Shown piece after piece: positions 1 through 11,211 of a DNA stretch of 64,000 nucleotides; the stretch's first letter is position 1; every line of letters begins with the position of its first letter. The stretch lies in assembly GCA_029448655.1 (NCBI GenBank), contig JACCLO010000013.1:930001-994000 (forward strand), read 5' to 3'. The notes under the pieces are model-generated. The model searched no databases. It saw nothing but the letters and a program-made list of their open reading frames with translations, and was not told the origin of the DNA. This DNA comes from Wolfiporia cocos (Eukaryota; Basidiomycota; Agaricomycetes; Polyporales; Phaeolaceae). The position numbers and the translations under genes were made by a program.

Positions 1-28
1 CGCCCGGCTGCGGGTGCATGAGTTCGAG
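1..28 (+). other. Possible exon end at the left edge
   Basis: The first 28 bases end in GAG followed by GTGAGT, a strong fungal splice donor, and one frame is open back to the edge. This could be the 3' end of an exon of a gene lying mostly outside the window. No downstream exon was identified, so it remains a guess. Confidence 0.2.
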
Positions 29-378
29 GTGAGTCTGCCTTTTTTCCGAGCCTTCGCGCTACAGTGGTCCGAAATATGCCCCTCCATGCGCATGCATCGG
101 GTCTATGTCTGCTCGGCTGCTCTTATTTGTGGCATTTTTAGCCCTCAACTCAAGATATCGTGAATATGTGTTATCTATCATGAAGACATTATGAGCACGA
201 CGTATGAACATCCCTGCACCGCACACACGCCGATTTACTTGATGGCTAACCAACCAAGACATGTACAGACAGTCGAATGTTACGGGCAGTAAGGGTCAAG
301 ATCGAATCACAATTCCTCTGTCAGGGTGCAACTCAAGGGTCCGTTACGATCGTGGGACCAATGGACACCCCCTGCGGA

Positions 379-890
379 TTACAGGCTGATGGGGACACAG
401 CCAATGGAAATCAAGTCACCCTGTTGGACACGGTGTAAGCATTCGGCTACATTCACCGACGCCGCGAGATCCACGCACGATGCCGTTCTCGGTGCAGCAC
501 ACCGGCTCGGCGTTGCAATCAGAGCCGGAGCCGACGCCGACGACGTCCAGGGGCGAGCAGTCGAGGCCGAGGAGGACGTCCGCGTCCTCGAGCACGATGC
601 CCAGAAGCCCGAGCAGCTGCGACCCGGCCGCGGAGCTCGCCTGCGGAGAAGGTGTAAGGTGTCAGCGTGTAAGCAGCCGCCTCGCGTCCCCGTGTGCGCG
701 CACTGACCGACTCGGTGGACTGGCAGCACTGCGCGTCGCCCGTGTTGCACTGGCCCGCGGTGGTCACGGTCGGCGCGGGCGCCGTCACCGTCTCTGTCAC
801 CGTCTTCGTGGCCGTCGTCGTGGGAGTGTCCCACGGGCTCGCGACGACGAGGGTGGCGAGAGCGGTAGCGATAGCGAGACGAGAGAACAT
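379..890 (-). CDS. Class I hydrophobin
   Basis: Small secreted amphipathic protein that self-assembles at air-water or wall interfaces and coats aerial hyphae and fruiting bodies. Three exons join in phase 0: 890-708, 640-479 and 420-379, giving 128 residues. Introns are 67 and 58 nt with GT/AG ends. Residues 1-18 form a signal peptide ([18 protein letters not shown]), followed by a Thr-rich spacer. The eight cysteines follow the hydrophobin pattern: C-X6-CC, then a long hydrophobic loop to C-X13-C-X5-CC-X12-C, ending IGCVPISL. The long spacing and C-terminal form match class I. A TATA-like box lies about 90 bp upstream. No neighbour is obviously linked to it. Confidence 0.93.
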
Positions 891-980
891 GCTGTTGGTC
901 GTCTATGGTACGGATGATCTGCTGTGGATAAGCTTCGGTGAGGAGGCTGCTCGAGCTGGTGGTTCACCCTGTCCTGTACG

Positions 981-990
981 CCCTCTTATA
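981..990 (-). promoter_or_regulatory. TATA-like box of the hydrophobin gene
   Basis: TATAAGAGGG on the minus strand, about 90 bp upstream of the hydrophobin ATG, the usual distance for a strongly expressed fungal gene with a short leader. Identified by sequence only. Confidence 0.45.
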
Positions 991-1914
991 CTCCTGGCTG
1001 CAGGCACTGGCATCGCCCTCCCGAATTTTCAGCGCAGAGGTATTTGCGCGAATATGTCATGGCCAACCTCAATACAGACGCTACATGGTGGTCGAGAGGT
1101 CATGTGGGCACAAGACGAATGGCCATACCGGCAGATCGCGTGTGTTCTTGCGGCAGGCGCACTCTCTCGATTCAATATGGTAGCATCGACGCGTACGTGC
1201 CATAATCCTATGTGACAATGACAGTTTCAGTTTAATAAGAGTAAGCTATAACCTGACTGCTCCCGGTTGCCACTAAGTATGCTTGATATCTAGCCCTTTC
1301 GCATTGGGACGTGCTTGTGGCGTCCGTCGGTATCTGACGATACGTGCTGTGGCTCTTGCCCTGGTAATCCCATCAGTGATCCCGTCATGTTCATCATCCC
1401 CGCAAGCTCCGCTGACGTATATACTGGCGTAAGCTTATTTCGCGCTTGCTGACTTTTTAGTGACGCATGGACAGGTGTGTCGGTACGGACGTTTTTGGCC
1501 TGTGCAAGGCCCCGTATCTTTCCACCAAGCGAAGCAGATTTCTGAAACGCAGACGTCCAATTAGGAGGAATCAAAGAGAGGATGCGGGGTCGTTGCCGCC
1601 ACATACACGTGCCTAGGAGAGAATCACACGCTGGCTGTCTTCAGATGCGGTAGTGCTGGTAAGGCACATACGCTCAGGATATCCACAGGTATTGCCCGCA
1701 ACTCCGACTACTCAAATACGACCCATGCTCATCTGTCTCTTCATACGGATTCTAGGGCAGTGGTCCGCGATTGTCTGGAACCGAGACAAATGCCATCGGA
1801 GGGGGGCTATCCATGTGCTGAACAGAGCGGGCTGGAAGGTTCCGTCCCTGGGCTGGTGCGGGTAATCACCAATCTCATTTCCGACGAATCCAACGGATCA
1901 TATATCGGCGTTGC
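991..1914. other. Intergenic, no gene recognised
   Basis: Short open frames occur on both strands but none shows a family motif or a convincing set of splice junctions. I see no RNA gene or repeat here. Confidence 0.5.
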
Positions 1915-2440
1915 AGCGCACGTTTCTACTATCCCCGCGGTGAGTCGGGGCGTACAGACACGCAGACGTCCCTCCGACCAGTCGGATGGTGGCAAAAACC
2001 ATGTATGTGCCTCCACGTTCGTCTACGGACCTCGACACACATGCCCCGCACTGAAATTGAACCGCAGAAGCCACGACGCCTCTCTGAATACACCGTACCT
2101 GAACTCCAGGCAGTACGAGATCAGCCGACATGATCACCAGCGTGGACGACGATATGCAGCGCGTGCCGTTGTGGTGCCCGAGCGTGGGTTATGCGGCCTT
2201 CACGTTTCCAGCGGCGTGGGTCGCATTTTGCGGGTAGGACTAGGAGGTTCTCCGAGAGCGCCTATCTCGTGATGCGATGTCAATCTCATGCGCGGCGGGA
2301 ATATCTGCTCGCATTCGTCGCGTTGAGGCTAATGTTCGGGGATTGGAGTCCGACCTCGTGTCCTCCACTGTGGTCGCACACACATTTCATCACCGCCGGG
2401 GGCCACGATGCAGCCGAGGGGCCCTGAGCACACTCCAAAA
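1915..2440 (+). repeat. Dispersed ~0.5-kb duplication, copy 1
   Basis: This stretch matches 13460-14008 in the same orientation at high but imperfect identity. Shared tracts include GTGCCTCCACGTTCG, TACCTGAACTCCAGGCAG and GAGCGTGGGTTATGCGGC. Small indels break any common reading frame, so it looks like a non-coding repeat or a decayed gene piece. No terminal inverted repeats or target duplication were found, and the family is unknown. Confidence 0.75.
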
Positions 2441-3905
2441 AATTCAATTTCCCACTTGTTTGATTCACCGTGGAACTGAGCTTTCGGCTACGAGTCGCGC
2501 CCCGGGCGGATTTATCATTTGTGCTGTGGGCACCGTTGCCGGGGTGTGTTAGGCCAATGGTTTGCGTTCCGCGATTTCGCACTCGACATTCTGTGCTCTC
2601 CACAGCCCTTTCTCGCTTGTCGGTCATATCGGCGCATGTATTGACGCTCGCCGCGCCACTCGTCGGCGCCGCGCAGCTGGCACTTGGACTGCCTGTAGCT
2701 TTGTGGCGCAGGCACCGAGTCTCATCGATCCTCAAGATGAGCGTTGGTGCCTGTGCAACACGGCTATGATTGCCTGAACCAGCAGCTGTGCGGCGCCGAT
2801 TTGTGGCGTAACAAGTAGTGTCAATGTGTCAGTCGATACAACTGAAGGGCGTGATATCCCGTAGAGAACGCCTTTCCCGCGTGGATTATCTCAACAGACT
2901 CACGTCGAGGTGGATGGTCCCGGATCCTCGGCTCGTGCACATCCTCGAAGCACCATCAGTGGCTTCAGTGCCTGGCGCGCAAGTATTACCGAAGACGCCC
3001 GACTGCTCCTGGCATGAGCTGGGATCAGTGCGTTTGGGGGCGTTCAATGCTGGAGTTGGTGATATCACTTACTTCCTTGCTTTTGCTCGACACGACGTCT
3101 TTCCGATGGCCGAATACAGCGTAAAGTAGCGTACTCCCGACGCACAATGGGGCCCGATCGTGACATGTTGGCAGTACTCGGATATGAGTGGCCGTCAGTA
3201 CGCATATCAGCCGGCGTTACGTAACATGGGCGGACGCTGGCCGAGGTGGCGCGACCGGTGGCGTTCTAAGCAAGGAGATGTCAAGTACATGTATGGAAAC
3301 GTCGGTCTAGATCCGCGACTAGATACCAGTTGATGCACTCAGCGGCACCGCGTCTATGTTCTCTCTGGGACTGACCTAGCTAGTGTACCAACGCACAACA
3401 TAGTACTAACAAATCTCCAAGATGCCACGCCGCGCGGCGCTCGAAACGGACACCTTTTTCTGTAATACTTGGACGTGGCGGCATCACATCTAATTCTGGG
3501 CCTTCTTCACCGGAAAGCGCGGTGCACTCGACGTCGGCCGCCAGGTTCCCGCCTCCCGATGTATGTGTCGCATCGCACCCACTTCCCCAAGTACGCGCAA
3601 GGAATGGGTCCGTTGTAGTGCTAATATACGCGAGATAGTCACTGGTTCTATACTCGACCAGGCCCTGGATTGTTCACTTGACGTGTAGCCCTCTTGCCAG
3701 CTTTTCCGCTGTCAGTGTCCGGTGCCGCTTGACATGGACGTGCCCAACGTTCTGCACTCTACGCCGCCCCGATGTCATGACGTGCCGAGCTGAGTCCGGA
3801 CCCACCGCAGGACGACATAAAAGATGGAGAACACTCACTCCCCTCTTTCCGTAGCTCCTACACTTTCTGCCCTCGTTTGCACCCCATCCAGTCCCTTCGT
3901 CCGCG
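2441..3905. other. Intergenic / promoter side of the CPL1-like gene
   Basis: No gene recognised; reading frames are short and lack motifs. A TATA-like ACATAAAAG at 3815-3823 lies about 85 bp before the next ATG and could serve that gene. Confidence 0.45.
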
Positions 3906-5713
3906 ATGCGCACCAGCTTTCTCAAAGTCGCGTCGCTGTTCACGCTCTTTACTCTCCCCTTCGCGGCGGCTCATCCTCGCCACCATCCCCGCTCTTACAG
4001 CGGGCACTCCCGTGTCTCTCGAGATCTCGACGCTCCACCTCCTTTGCCGGCCGCTCCTGTCTTGCACCAACACCATGTACCGCGCGACCTGCTCGATATA
4101 TGCGTGTATCTGGACGCGGACGTGCTCGCGCAGAGCCTCCTTGGCATTCCCTTGAACCTACTGGTAGATCTGGACCTCTGTCTCTGTCTGTCGCTACTGC
4201 CTCTCGAGATCACCGCAAACGTACAGTTGGCGGCTATCGTCGACATCCTCGGTATTGATGCGCTGACCGCGATTCTGACCACTTTGGTGCGTACACGGAG
4301 CATGGGCCCAAGCACGCAGCGTTTGGATGTCGCGACTGATCTGCTACCTCGCAGATCAACGACTCGCCCGGAAAAGAGCACTGCGCCTACCCGCCGCACA
4401 CGCAGCCTATCTGCTCGAAAGGCGACCCTTGCGGGTGGGATTGCGACACGCCGTATATCAAGGAGGGCGATCAGTGCGTCTGCCCGCCCCCATTGTCTCT
4501 CTGCAACGGCGTCTGCGGCTCGTTCCCCCACGGCTGCGGCTCTTCGGCTCCATCGGCGAAGAAGAGGTCGAACGGCGGAGGTTCCGTCGACTCTGCGTTT
4601 GGTATCACGACGCTCGCCGAGGCTCAGGCCACTTGCCCCCCACACGAGACGGTAAGCCTTTCTTTCCTGTCTTTGAATTGACCCATCCGAACGCGTTTGC
4701 AGGTTTGTGGCGTATACGGCGGGTCTGCTAGAAGCTTCGAATGTCTGGACGTCAACACGCAACTCGAGAGCTGTACGCCACACGTTCACGCGCATCTTAT
4801 ATATCCTGACGAACTGAATTTAGGCGGCGGCTGCGCCATCCCGAACCCGTTCATCAGCGCCACCCTCAACGCCTCGAAACCTGGCGTCGACTGCGCGAGC
4901 CTCGCGGGCGTCGACCATGTCACCTGCATCTCCGGAAAATGCGCCGTCTCGTCGTGCGTGGACGGCTGGGTGGTCGGTCCTGACGGAGACGAGTGCGTGG
5001 AAGCCCAGATCGCAACGAAACCTGGACCGCAGACGCGCATGCAAAAGCGAAGGCGCGCTGAGGGCGATGCGGGCTCGGTTGCCGACGCGGACATCCACTT
5101 GAAGAACCGCGACGTCGTCTCTGGCCTGGTCACGGATGTGATGGTGGGTGCCGTCGTGGACGTCAGCAAGCGGAGTGCCGCCGCAGACGTCTCTGTCGAC
5201 CTGGACGTGACGAAGCGCGACCTCGTCGCCGAGGTTGTTACCGGAGTTGATGCGATCGTGCTGACGAAGCGCGGGCTCCTCGTAGCAGACGCCGCTGCGG
5301 CGGTCGACAGGCGGCAGATCGTCGCCAACGTTGGCACGCTGGTCGACGCGGACCTCCCCCCGGTGCTGGACGTTCTCGCAGACGTCGGCGTAGATGTGGC
5401 CTTGGAGAAGCGTCAGCCCTTCGACGAGGTCATTACGGATGCGGACGCGGACGCGCTCGCCGGCATCGCAAAGCGGGATATCGTTGTCGATGTCGCCACC
5501 GACGTGGATGTGGCGCTAGACTCCGTCGTGGACTTGCTCGCTGACGTTGATGCGGATGTCTCTCTGGCAAAACGCCAGGTGACCGCGGACGTAAACGCGG
5601 CCCTGCTCGTGAGCGCCGACAAGCGGGACGTCGTGGCTGGCGTCGTGGCAGATCTGGACCTTGCGCCCCTCCTGGACGTGTTCGCTGCTGTCGGTGCCGA
5701 TGTCCAGCTGTAG
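3906..5713 (+). CDS. Secreted CPL1-like protein with C-terminal Kex2-type repeat region
   Basis: Predicted secreted protein of 545 residues from four exons: 3906-4286, 4355-4651, 4703-4772 and 4824-5713, all frame-consistent. Introns are 68, 51 and 51 nt. Residues 1-22 are a signal peptide. The middle is Cys-rich, and exons 3-4 give the CPL1-like domain (SFECLDVNTQLESC then GGCA and CISGKC...SSCVDGW). CPL1 is a secreted factor of Cryptococcus; family role elsewhere is poorly known. After the domain, the last ~225 residues are Asp/Val/Ala-rich blocks of 12-31 residues separated by eight dibasic sites (mostly KR, one RR), as expected for cutting by the Golgi protease Kex2. What the released peptides do cannot be told from sequence. 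The domain is fairly sure; processing is inferred. Confidence 0.85.
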
Positions 5714-6753
5714 GCAAAGTGCTTCGGGCATGCTAAAATCACGCGAGATATGGACGCTTGTTGGACTTGTTGGAGTTGTTTTCGTCGCGACACCTTTTTT
5801 ATTCGTTATATTCTCCGGGCAGGCTGTTCGCATTGTCGTCGGTGTGGCTTAGGTTTCCTTCATGATTTCTGGGGCTGTGTGGCATATTTCCGCTGTCGTT
5901 ACCGCTGTCGTTTCGGGTATTTGTGAATCATGATGTTGTCGATCGTAATGCATAATTATCTCATGGGCATATCACACTGGCAGCTGCATCAAAGGTACAT
6001 TGGCAATACCCTGTCGGAAATCGTCGGTACCCGGCTGGGCGTTTCATGGGGTACCGTATCGACGGATTTTCCGCATACACATGCAGTATTCCAGCGATAC
6101 CCCTTAGGCGCGCTCTGTTAAGCGTCGTCCTTGGCCTGTTGCCGCCGCTGGGATATAGACGCTGCTCAGGTCGCCACAAACATTTAGGAAACGTATATAT
6201 GCAGTTCGGACAGGGAAATGCATGCTACTCCATGCCAAAGCATGAACACATCTTACCGGAGGGACTGCAGTGACCAGTCACGGAGATTAATTCGCGAAGT
6301 GCTTGTCGTTAGCTCTGCGCAGTTATAAGCTATGTTTGCACGTAGACTAATCTACCACATGTGTAGATCAATCTGTACAATACCGCAAATCGAGTTATAA
6401 TACATGTTCAATGCAAGCTTAATATGCCCGATTATGCTGATCTATCTACTGTATCGACATAGCCAATAAGATCGATCTGCATATCATGCATTTGCAGGCA
6501 GCAGATCCATCCACGATCTGTTGCATGCAAACCAATCTACGCACGGTGCCTAAGGCTAGCATCTTCATATGTTGTCGGTCAGAGTTACGATATGTTAGAG
6601 GATGTACCGGAACTTCCTCCGTTTACGCCAGACCAGGGCTAAAATGGCTCTAACAGATCCCAGACTGAGTATACTAGTTTGTGGCTATGCATGGATACGT
6701 ACGCCAAAGCCTCCAGGCATGTCGTTCTCTGGATCATCAGCTTGCATCTTTGA
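5714..6753. other. AT-richer intergenic stretch
   Basis: From about 6280 the sequence becomes AT-rich with many short palindromic words and no open frame of note. I see no gene, RNA or terminal repeat structure. Confidence 0.5.
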
Positions 6754-7178
6754 CTAGAGGACACTGATGACTATTTGCTCAAGCATAGGCGTTAGTGTAC
6801 TCACATCCGCCTCAGGGACATCTGTGGCTTCGGGCGAGGCTGAACCTCCTTTCGTGGGCTCATAATCTTTCGGCGAGCTATTTTCACCTGCACCTGCTAC
6901 GGTGTCTAAGCCATCTGATAGGTGAGCGTTTTCCGGTGCGGACGGGGCCTCGAGCTCTCGTCCTGTATGAGCGGATAGGAGAAAGCTGTGCTCAGATGTG
7001 TCTGCCTTGAGTTCAGAAGTGTCTGCCTTGACACTAGAAGTGTTCGAGTCGACTAAAGAAGTGTCCGAGTTGACTAAAGAAGTGTTCGCCTTCGCTCCAC
7101 AAGTCTCTTCTATGCGCGGTGTGATGTGAACATGATGCTTAGTCAACAGATTCCAGTATTGAAAAACAACGCAATCAC
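6754..7178 (-). pseudogene. Third copy of the IRG-gene 3' exon unit
   Basis: Intron (7178-7110) plus exon (7109-6754) homologous to the two upstream units of the GTPase gene. The exon would begin with the same phase-1 codon (E-E-T-C) and runs to a TAG at 6754, which replaces the CAG seen at the matching place in unit 1. It is cut off from the gene because unit 2 carries one extra base and reaches a stop at 7229. It also holds a 21-bp minisatellite absent from the other units. It may be an unused relic, or be reached by an isoform that avoids the frameshift. Confidence 0.65.
6996..7090 (-). repeat. 21-bp minisatellite, about 4.5 copies
   Basis: Units at 6996-7016, 7017-7037, 7038-7058 and 7059-7079 with a partial fifth. 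In the frame of the third exon unit each encodes a seven-residue repeat of the form (N/D)TS-x-V/L-x-x. It is found only in the third unit and keeps the frame. Confidence 0.85.
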
Positions 7179-7228
7179 CTGATGAAGTGAGTATCGAATG
7201 ACCTGGACTTTCGGTACGTGTCTGCGGG

Positions 7229-9305
7229 TCACCACTTTGCACATTTGACTGGGAGAGCATTGAGCACTATTTCTTCAAGCATGAGCATCAGCGTACTCAC
7301 ATCCACAGGGAGTCCATCTGCAGTTTCTAGCGAGATTAAAACTGGTGCCGTGAGTTCACAGCCCGCTGAATTCGCTACGGTGTCTGAGTTTTCTGCTGGA
7401 TGAATGTTTCCTGATGCGGGAGTGTCCTCGGGCCCTGGTTTTGTATGAGCGGACTGAGGGGAGCTATGCTCGGAAGTGTCCACGTTGGCTTCACAATTTT
7501 TTTCTGTAGTACGATGTGATGTGAACGTGATGCTCAGTCAACAAATTTCAGTTTTGAACACAACGGCGCAGTCACCTTGTGAAGTGGACATTGGATGAAT
7601 TGGATCTTCGATGCGTGTCTGTGGGCCACCACTTTGCACATTTGGCTGGAGAGCATTGATCACCGTTTGTTCAACCATGAGCGTCAGCGTACTCACATCC
7701 GCAGGGATTTTATCTGCTGATTCGAACAAGGTCGAACCTGGTGTCGTGAGTTCATGATCTTTCGTTGAGTTATTTCCGTCTGAACCTGCTATGGTGTCCG
7801 AGATCCCTATTGGAGGAGTGTTTCTCAGTTCGGGATGGTCCCCCATCTCTTGATCTGTATGAGCGGGCCGGAGGGATTCCGAAGTGCTACCGTTGACTCC
7901 ATGAGTTTTCTCTGTGGTGCGATGTGATGAAAACGTGATGGTAAGTCAGCCATTTCCAGTACTGACAATAGATGAATCACCTGTAGAGATGTGTAGCAAA
8001 CTAATCGTCTTCAACAACTCTCCCACAAGCTCGTCTTCGTCAAAGCGAAGCAGTTTGTCCGGTTGAGTTTTGAGAAAGTTTGACTTGTCTACGAAGTAGA
8101 CCCTTTGGTTGGGCAACCTAGCCTGCTCGAGATTGGCCTGTACACTGGCTCTCGTTTTGTCCATATATTCATCGCGAGCCTGTTGAAAGAAGGTTTCGGA
8201 CGCAGGATCTTGTTTGTCTATCACTAGAGGCATATTCCCAAAACTACCTTGAAGCTCGGAGACGATATTTCGAACATGTGAGCACGATTTCGAGCGCACA
8301 ATGAATGTCGGAATATTGAGATGTGCACAGTTTTTGAGGATAGCGATGTCGTACTGGGTGAAACGGTTGTCGATGAGCACTATGATGGCATCAAAGATGT
8401 AAAGCCCCTGTTCATGAAAATAAATCCAACCCGGCTTGTCGAGAGTGCCCGAGCCGGGAATGTCATACAACACGAATGGGTATGAAATATGGGGAACTTC
8501 ATAGCGTGTTATTTCCTGTGTGGTCTCAACGATTCCAGTTTTCGCCTTGGGAAGTTGATTGAAGCCGCCAAAGCACATTCGCAGGGCATTGACGAGTGAG
8601 GATTTCCCGCTGCCGGATACACCAGCCACTGCAAGATGTCTTTGGCTTTCCTGATAGTTAAGGCGTTCCTTCGTTTGAACAATATCTCTCGGCTGAGGTG
8701 TTATCACCGGCATGTCGGAATCGAGTTCTGCAAGAGCTTTGTATAATGCGGACCCTTTCTTTGTTTTAGGCCTGGTCATAGAGTGAAGCTTTGTGTGCTG
8801 CATCGTGGAGGACATGGCCGATCGAATGGTTCTCAAACCTTCATGATTCAGGCCGTCGATCGACAATCTGCGATGGTAACACTCACCGGACCAAAAGGGA
8901 TGCAATGTGATCGGCAACGAAGACTGCTCTTTTGACATCCTAGCATCCTGATTCATCGTACTGCAAGCCTCATTGATTTGACCAGCCTGCTGACTTCCCA
9001 CTGCTGGTGAGGACGCATTACCATACATAGAAGGTGGAGCTCTTGCATGCTCTATGGAAATTGGACATATGAGTCCGACAATCGTTTCAGGCGGATAAAA
9101 GCAGCTGTGACTCACGCGGCATGGGAGGATTCGTTACCTGCTTGTCAGCACCTTCACTCTCCCGTTGGTATGTTCCTTCTGTGCGCTTCTTGCTAACGCA
9201 ACGATTGTCTGAGGCAGCGTTATGGCTCATCTGAATCACGTATACATCAGAATTACCCGCTGAACAAGCATTTGGCCAAGCATCGAGTGGGAGGCACTGA
9301 GACAA
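7229..9305 (-). CDS. IRG-type GTPase with repeated C-terminal exons
   Basis: Predicted GTP-binding protein of the immunity-related GTPase (IRG) type. Exons 9305-9116, 9051-7981, 7911-7576 and 7503-7229 join in frame (phase 1 each) to 623 residues; the start is uncertain and more upstream exons are possible. The G domain shows G1 GVSGSGKSS, the ETT switch segment, G3 DIPGSGT, the RFTQYDIAILK helix and RSKS in place of a classical G4, the same order as in animal IRGs. The N-terminal ~200 residues are unlike the paralogue at 11728. The tail comes from duplicated exons; the last one has a 1-nt insertion (near 7245) that ends the protein at 7229. Animal IRGs act on intracellular membranes in immunity; the fungal role is unknown. 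A GTGAGT near 8885 could mark a further intron. Confidence 0.75.
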
Positions 9306-9956
9306 ACCTGAGAGAATATGGAATATAAACTGATGGTCAACTGTCTCTGACTCTGAACGTCGCGCTGCATGACTCGTGTCTTATACAGCCTTTTTGCATG
9401 GAACTCGGGGTCTGTAGGCTTGCTTACAGAGTCTTGGCTTCCGACTGCACGCTGAGTATCGAACAACGATCTTCTGCCTCGAGGATATAGGTCTCTGGCC
9501 TTACACTTTTCATCTCGTGGACGGAACTTGTGAGCCGCTAATCTTATGTATGGTGTGGCAAGGGACGATCTCCTCGATTTGGATATCTGGCCGTCCTCAC
9601 TTCAGATATCGATGCCTGTCAGATGTAAAACGCCGCCTGAGGCGTTCATTCATGCCGATTCCGTAGGCTAGAATCAGCTATGGTCCGGGCATGGCGAGTG
9701 GAGGCTCATTTGCCGATACTAAAATGATAACTGCCCGAAGATGCTGTTGTCTATCACAGACTATATAAAGTCCGTGATATTGATTTCACTCTCACTGTCA
9801 CACTGCGTAGGCTGCAGAATCCACGCACTGATATCATCAACCGCGCCTTTGAGTGGATTGGAACTGTCCATTTGATGGATCCTCATTACTCTGCAATCAA
9901 TCCGAGACAAGGCAAAAGTTCGGTGTCCCAAGAAAGTGTTGATCATTAGTCACTGT
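9306..9956. other. Upstream region of the IRG-type GTPase gene
   Basis: A minus-strand open frame (9466-9236) may hold a further 5' exon of the GTPase gene, since an acceptor-like TCTCTCAG sits at its end, but no unique junction could be fixed. Otherwise nothing is recognised before the MITE at 9959. Confidence 0.35.
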
Positions 9957-9958
9957 TA

Positions 9959-10441
9959 CAGTCATTTGCATAATTGTTGTCACTCCTTTAATGCAACGAT
10001 TTTGAGCGGACAGACTTCTCACGCCACCTGCGCGCGCTTGTCGCACTGCCGGCAGACTAGGCAATGTTATTCGAGATCTGTGTGATAGGATTAGGGCTGG
10101 TGTACATCACACTCTATAGTAGCTGCGGATGCTGGCAGACTGCTTGGACAATGAGGGTCTAGATAGCTGGCCGTAATCTCGATGTCAATGTATAGCGAGA
10201 ACCCTGGATACTGTTCGCTTACTGCAGCCCAAAGTCACTGAAATATGCTGAATAGACAAGCCAGGGTGAGAGCGTAATGTAATGATGCGTTCACGAAGAT
10301 TGTTAGACAAAGCACGAGGCACCGTATGACCGCAGCGACCCGCAACGCGCAGCAGTGCTATCGGGGGTGGGAAATTTGTCCGGAACAAATACTGCTCAAA
10401 ATCGTTGCATAGAGGAGTGACAACAATTATGCAAACGACTG
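9959..10441. mobile_element. Tc1/mariner-type MITE, 483 bp
   Basis: Near-perfect terminal inverted repeats of about 49 bp, starting CAGTCRTTTGCATAATTG, flanked by TA on both sides (9957-9958 and 10442-10443), the Tc1/mariner target. The inside keeps only a decayed N-terminal transposase helix-turn-helix. A second copy of the family lies at 49608-49954. Confidence 0.9.
10185..10388 (-). pseudogene. Tc1-type transposase HTH remnant
   Basis: A 67-residue frame inside the MITE contains LSNNLRERIITLR...GLSIQHIS...GCSKRTVSRVL, the shape of the paired-like DNA-binding helix-turn-helix of Tc1/mariner transposases. No DDE catalytic part follows, so it is a fragment. It explains where the MITE came from: internal deletion of a full Tc1-like element. 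Confidence 0.65.
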
Positions 10442-10548
10442 TATTTTGGCGTGGTGGGCAAGCGCCTCTACTCTTCTTCGTTCAAAGCGCAGGTTTCATC
10501 ATTGCATCCGCGGCTATGAACATTATAGGTTACATGGCTGATACTATA

Positions 10549-11211
10549 CAGTGTACTACCACTCCTTTACCCACCACTTTGAACTCGGTTTTTCGTCGAT
10601 TGGCCAACGCACTTTCCTCCAAAGTAATGAGTGGGATATATCAACAAACGTATGAAGTATACATATTAGAATTATCTGAGGCATTGCTGGTGAACGTGTG
10701 GAGTATCGAGTAAAACATGCCAAAGTAACAGAATGTCACGAAAACCACTCCTTTACCCAGCGTGACTACACCTCAATTTGGAAACTCCGAGTCTCAACCG
10801 CGTGCGCTCAAGCGCTCATTCATCGCCGCGTCGCGCAAGCTCTCATTCCATACACGTCACTCATTTGTCACGCCTACTTTCCATCATTTTTGGTGGCCTC
10901 AATCTCATTCAGATCCTCTACATCCTAAAGGGAAATGTACTCACTGGAAGCTATTAGATTCATGATCTATTTCAACTGTAGACTACAGTTGTTCGAAACA
11001 TAGTGCATCTCATCTAAATTAGGCAATCACAGATATATGTGTGTTCACTGGCAACGAACCGTTTGTCAGAACTTGACGAAAGAATTTGAGCATAAGCATA
11101 GAGCATATACAAAGGTGCATTTAAAAAACGGGAGCATAATACAAAGCGGGGGAGGAGTTAGAGCCGAGTGGGTAAAGGAGTGGTCGTGGGTAAAGGAATG
11201 GTAATACACTG
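10549..11211. mobile_element. Second TA-flanked MITE, 663 bp
   Basis: Inverted termini start CAGTGTAYTACCAYTCC and continue TTTACCCAC; both ends are flanked by TA (10547-10548 and 11212-11213). The CTCCTTTACCCA motif is repeated again inside near 10745. No transposase remains. It differs in sequence from the MITE 107 bp away, so two unrelated TA-targeting elements sit side by side. Confidence 0.85.

Larger units (their letters stand above)
6754..7980 (-). repeat. Three tandem intron-exon units
   Basis: Units of roughly 400 bp, each an intron of about 70 nt (starting GTGATT or GTGACT and sharing CATCACGTTCACATCACA) followed by an exon ending near a DVSTLT...VDVSTL-type motif and a Q-T-R segment. 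Splice sites and phase 1 are kept in all three. The repeat therefore copies whole gene-structure units, not just coding DNA. Confidence 0.8.
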
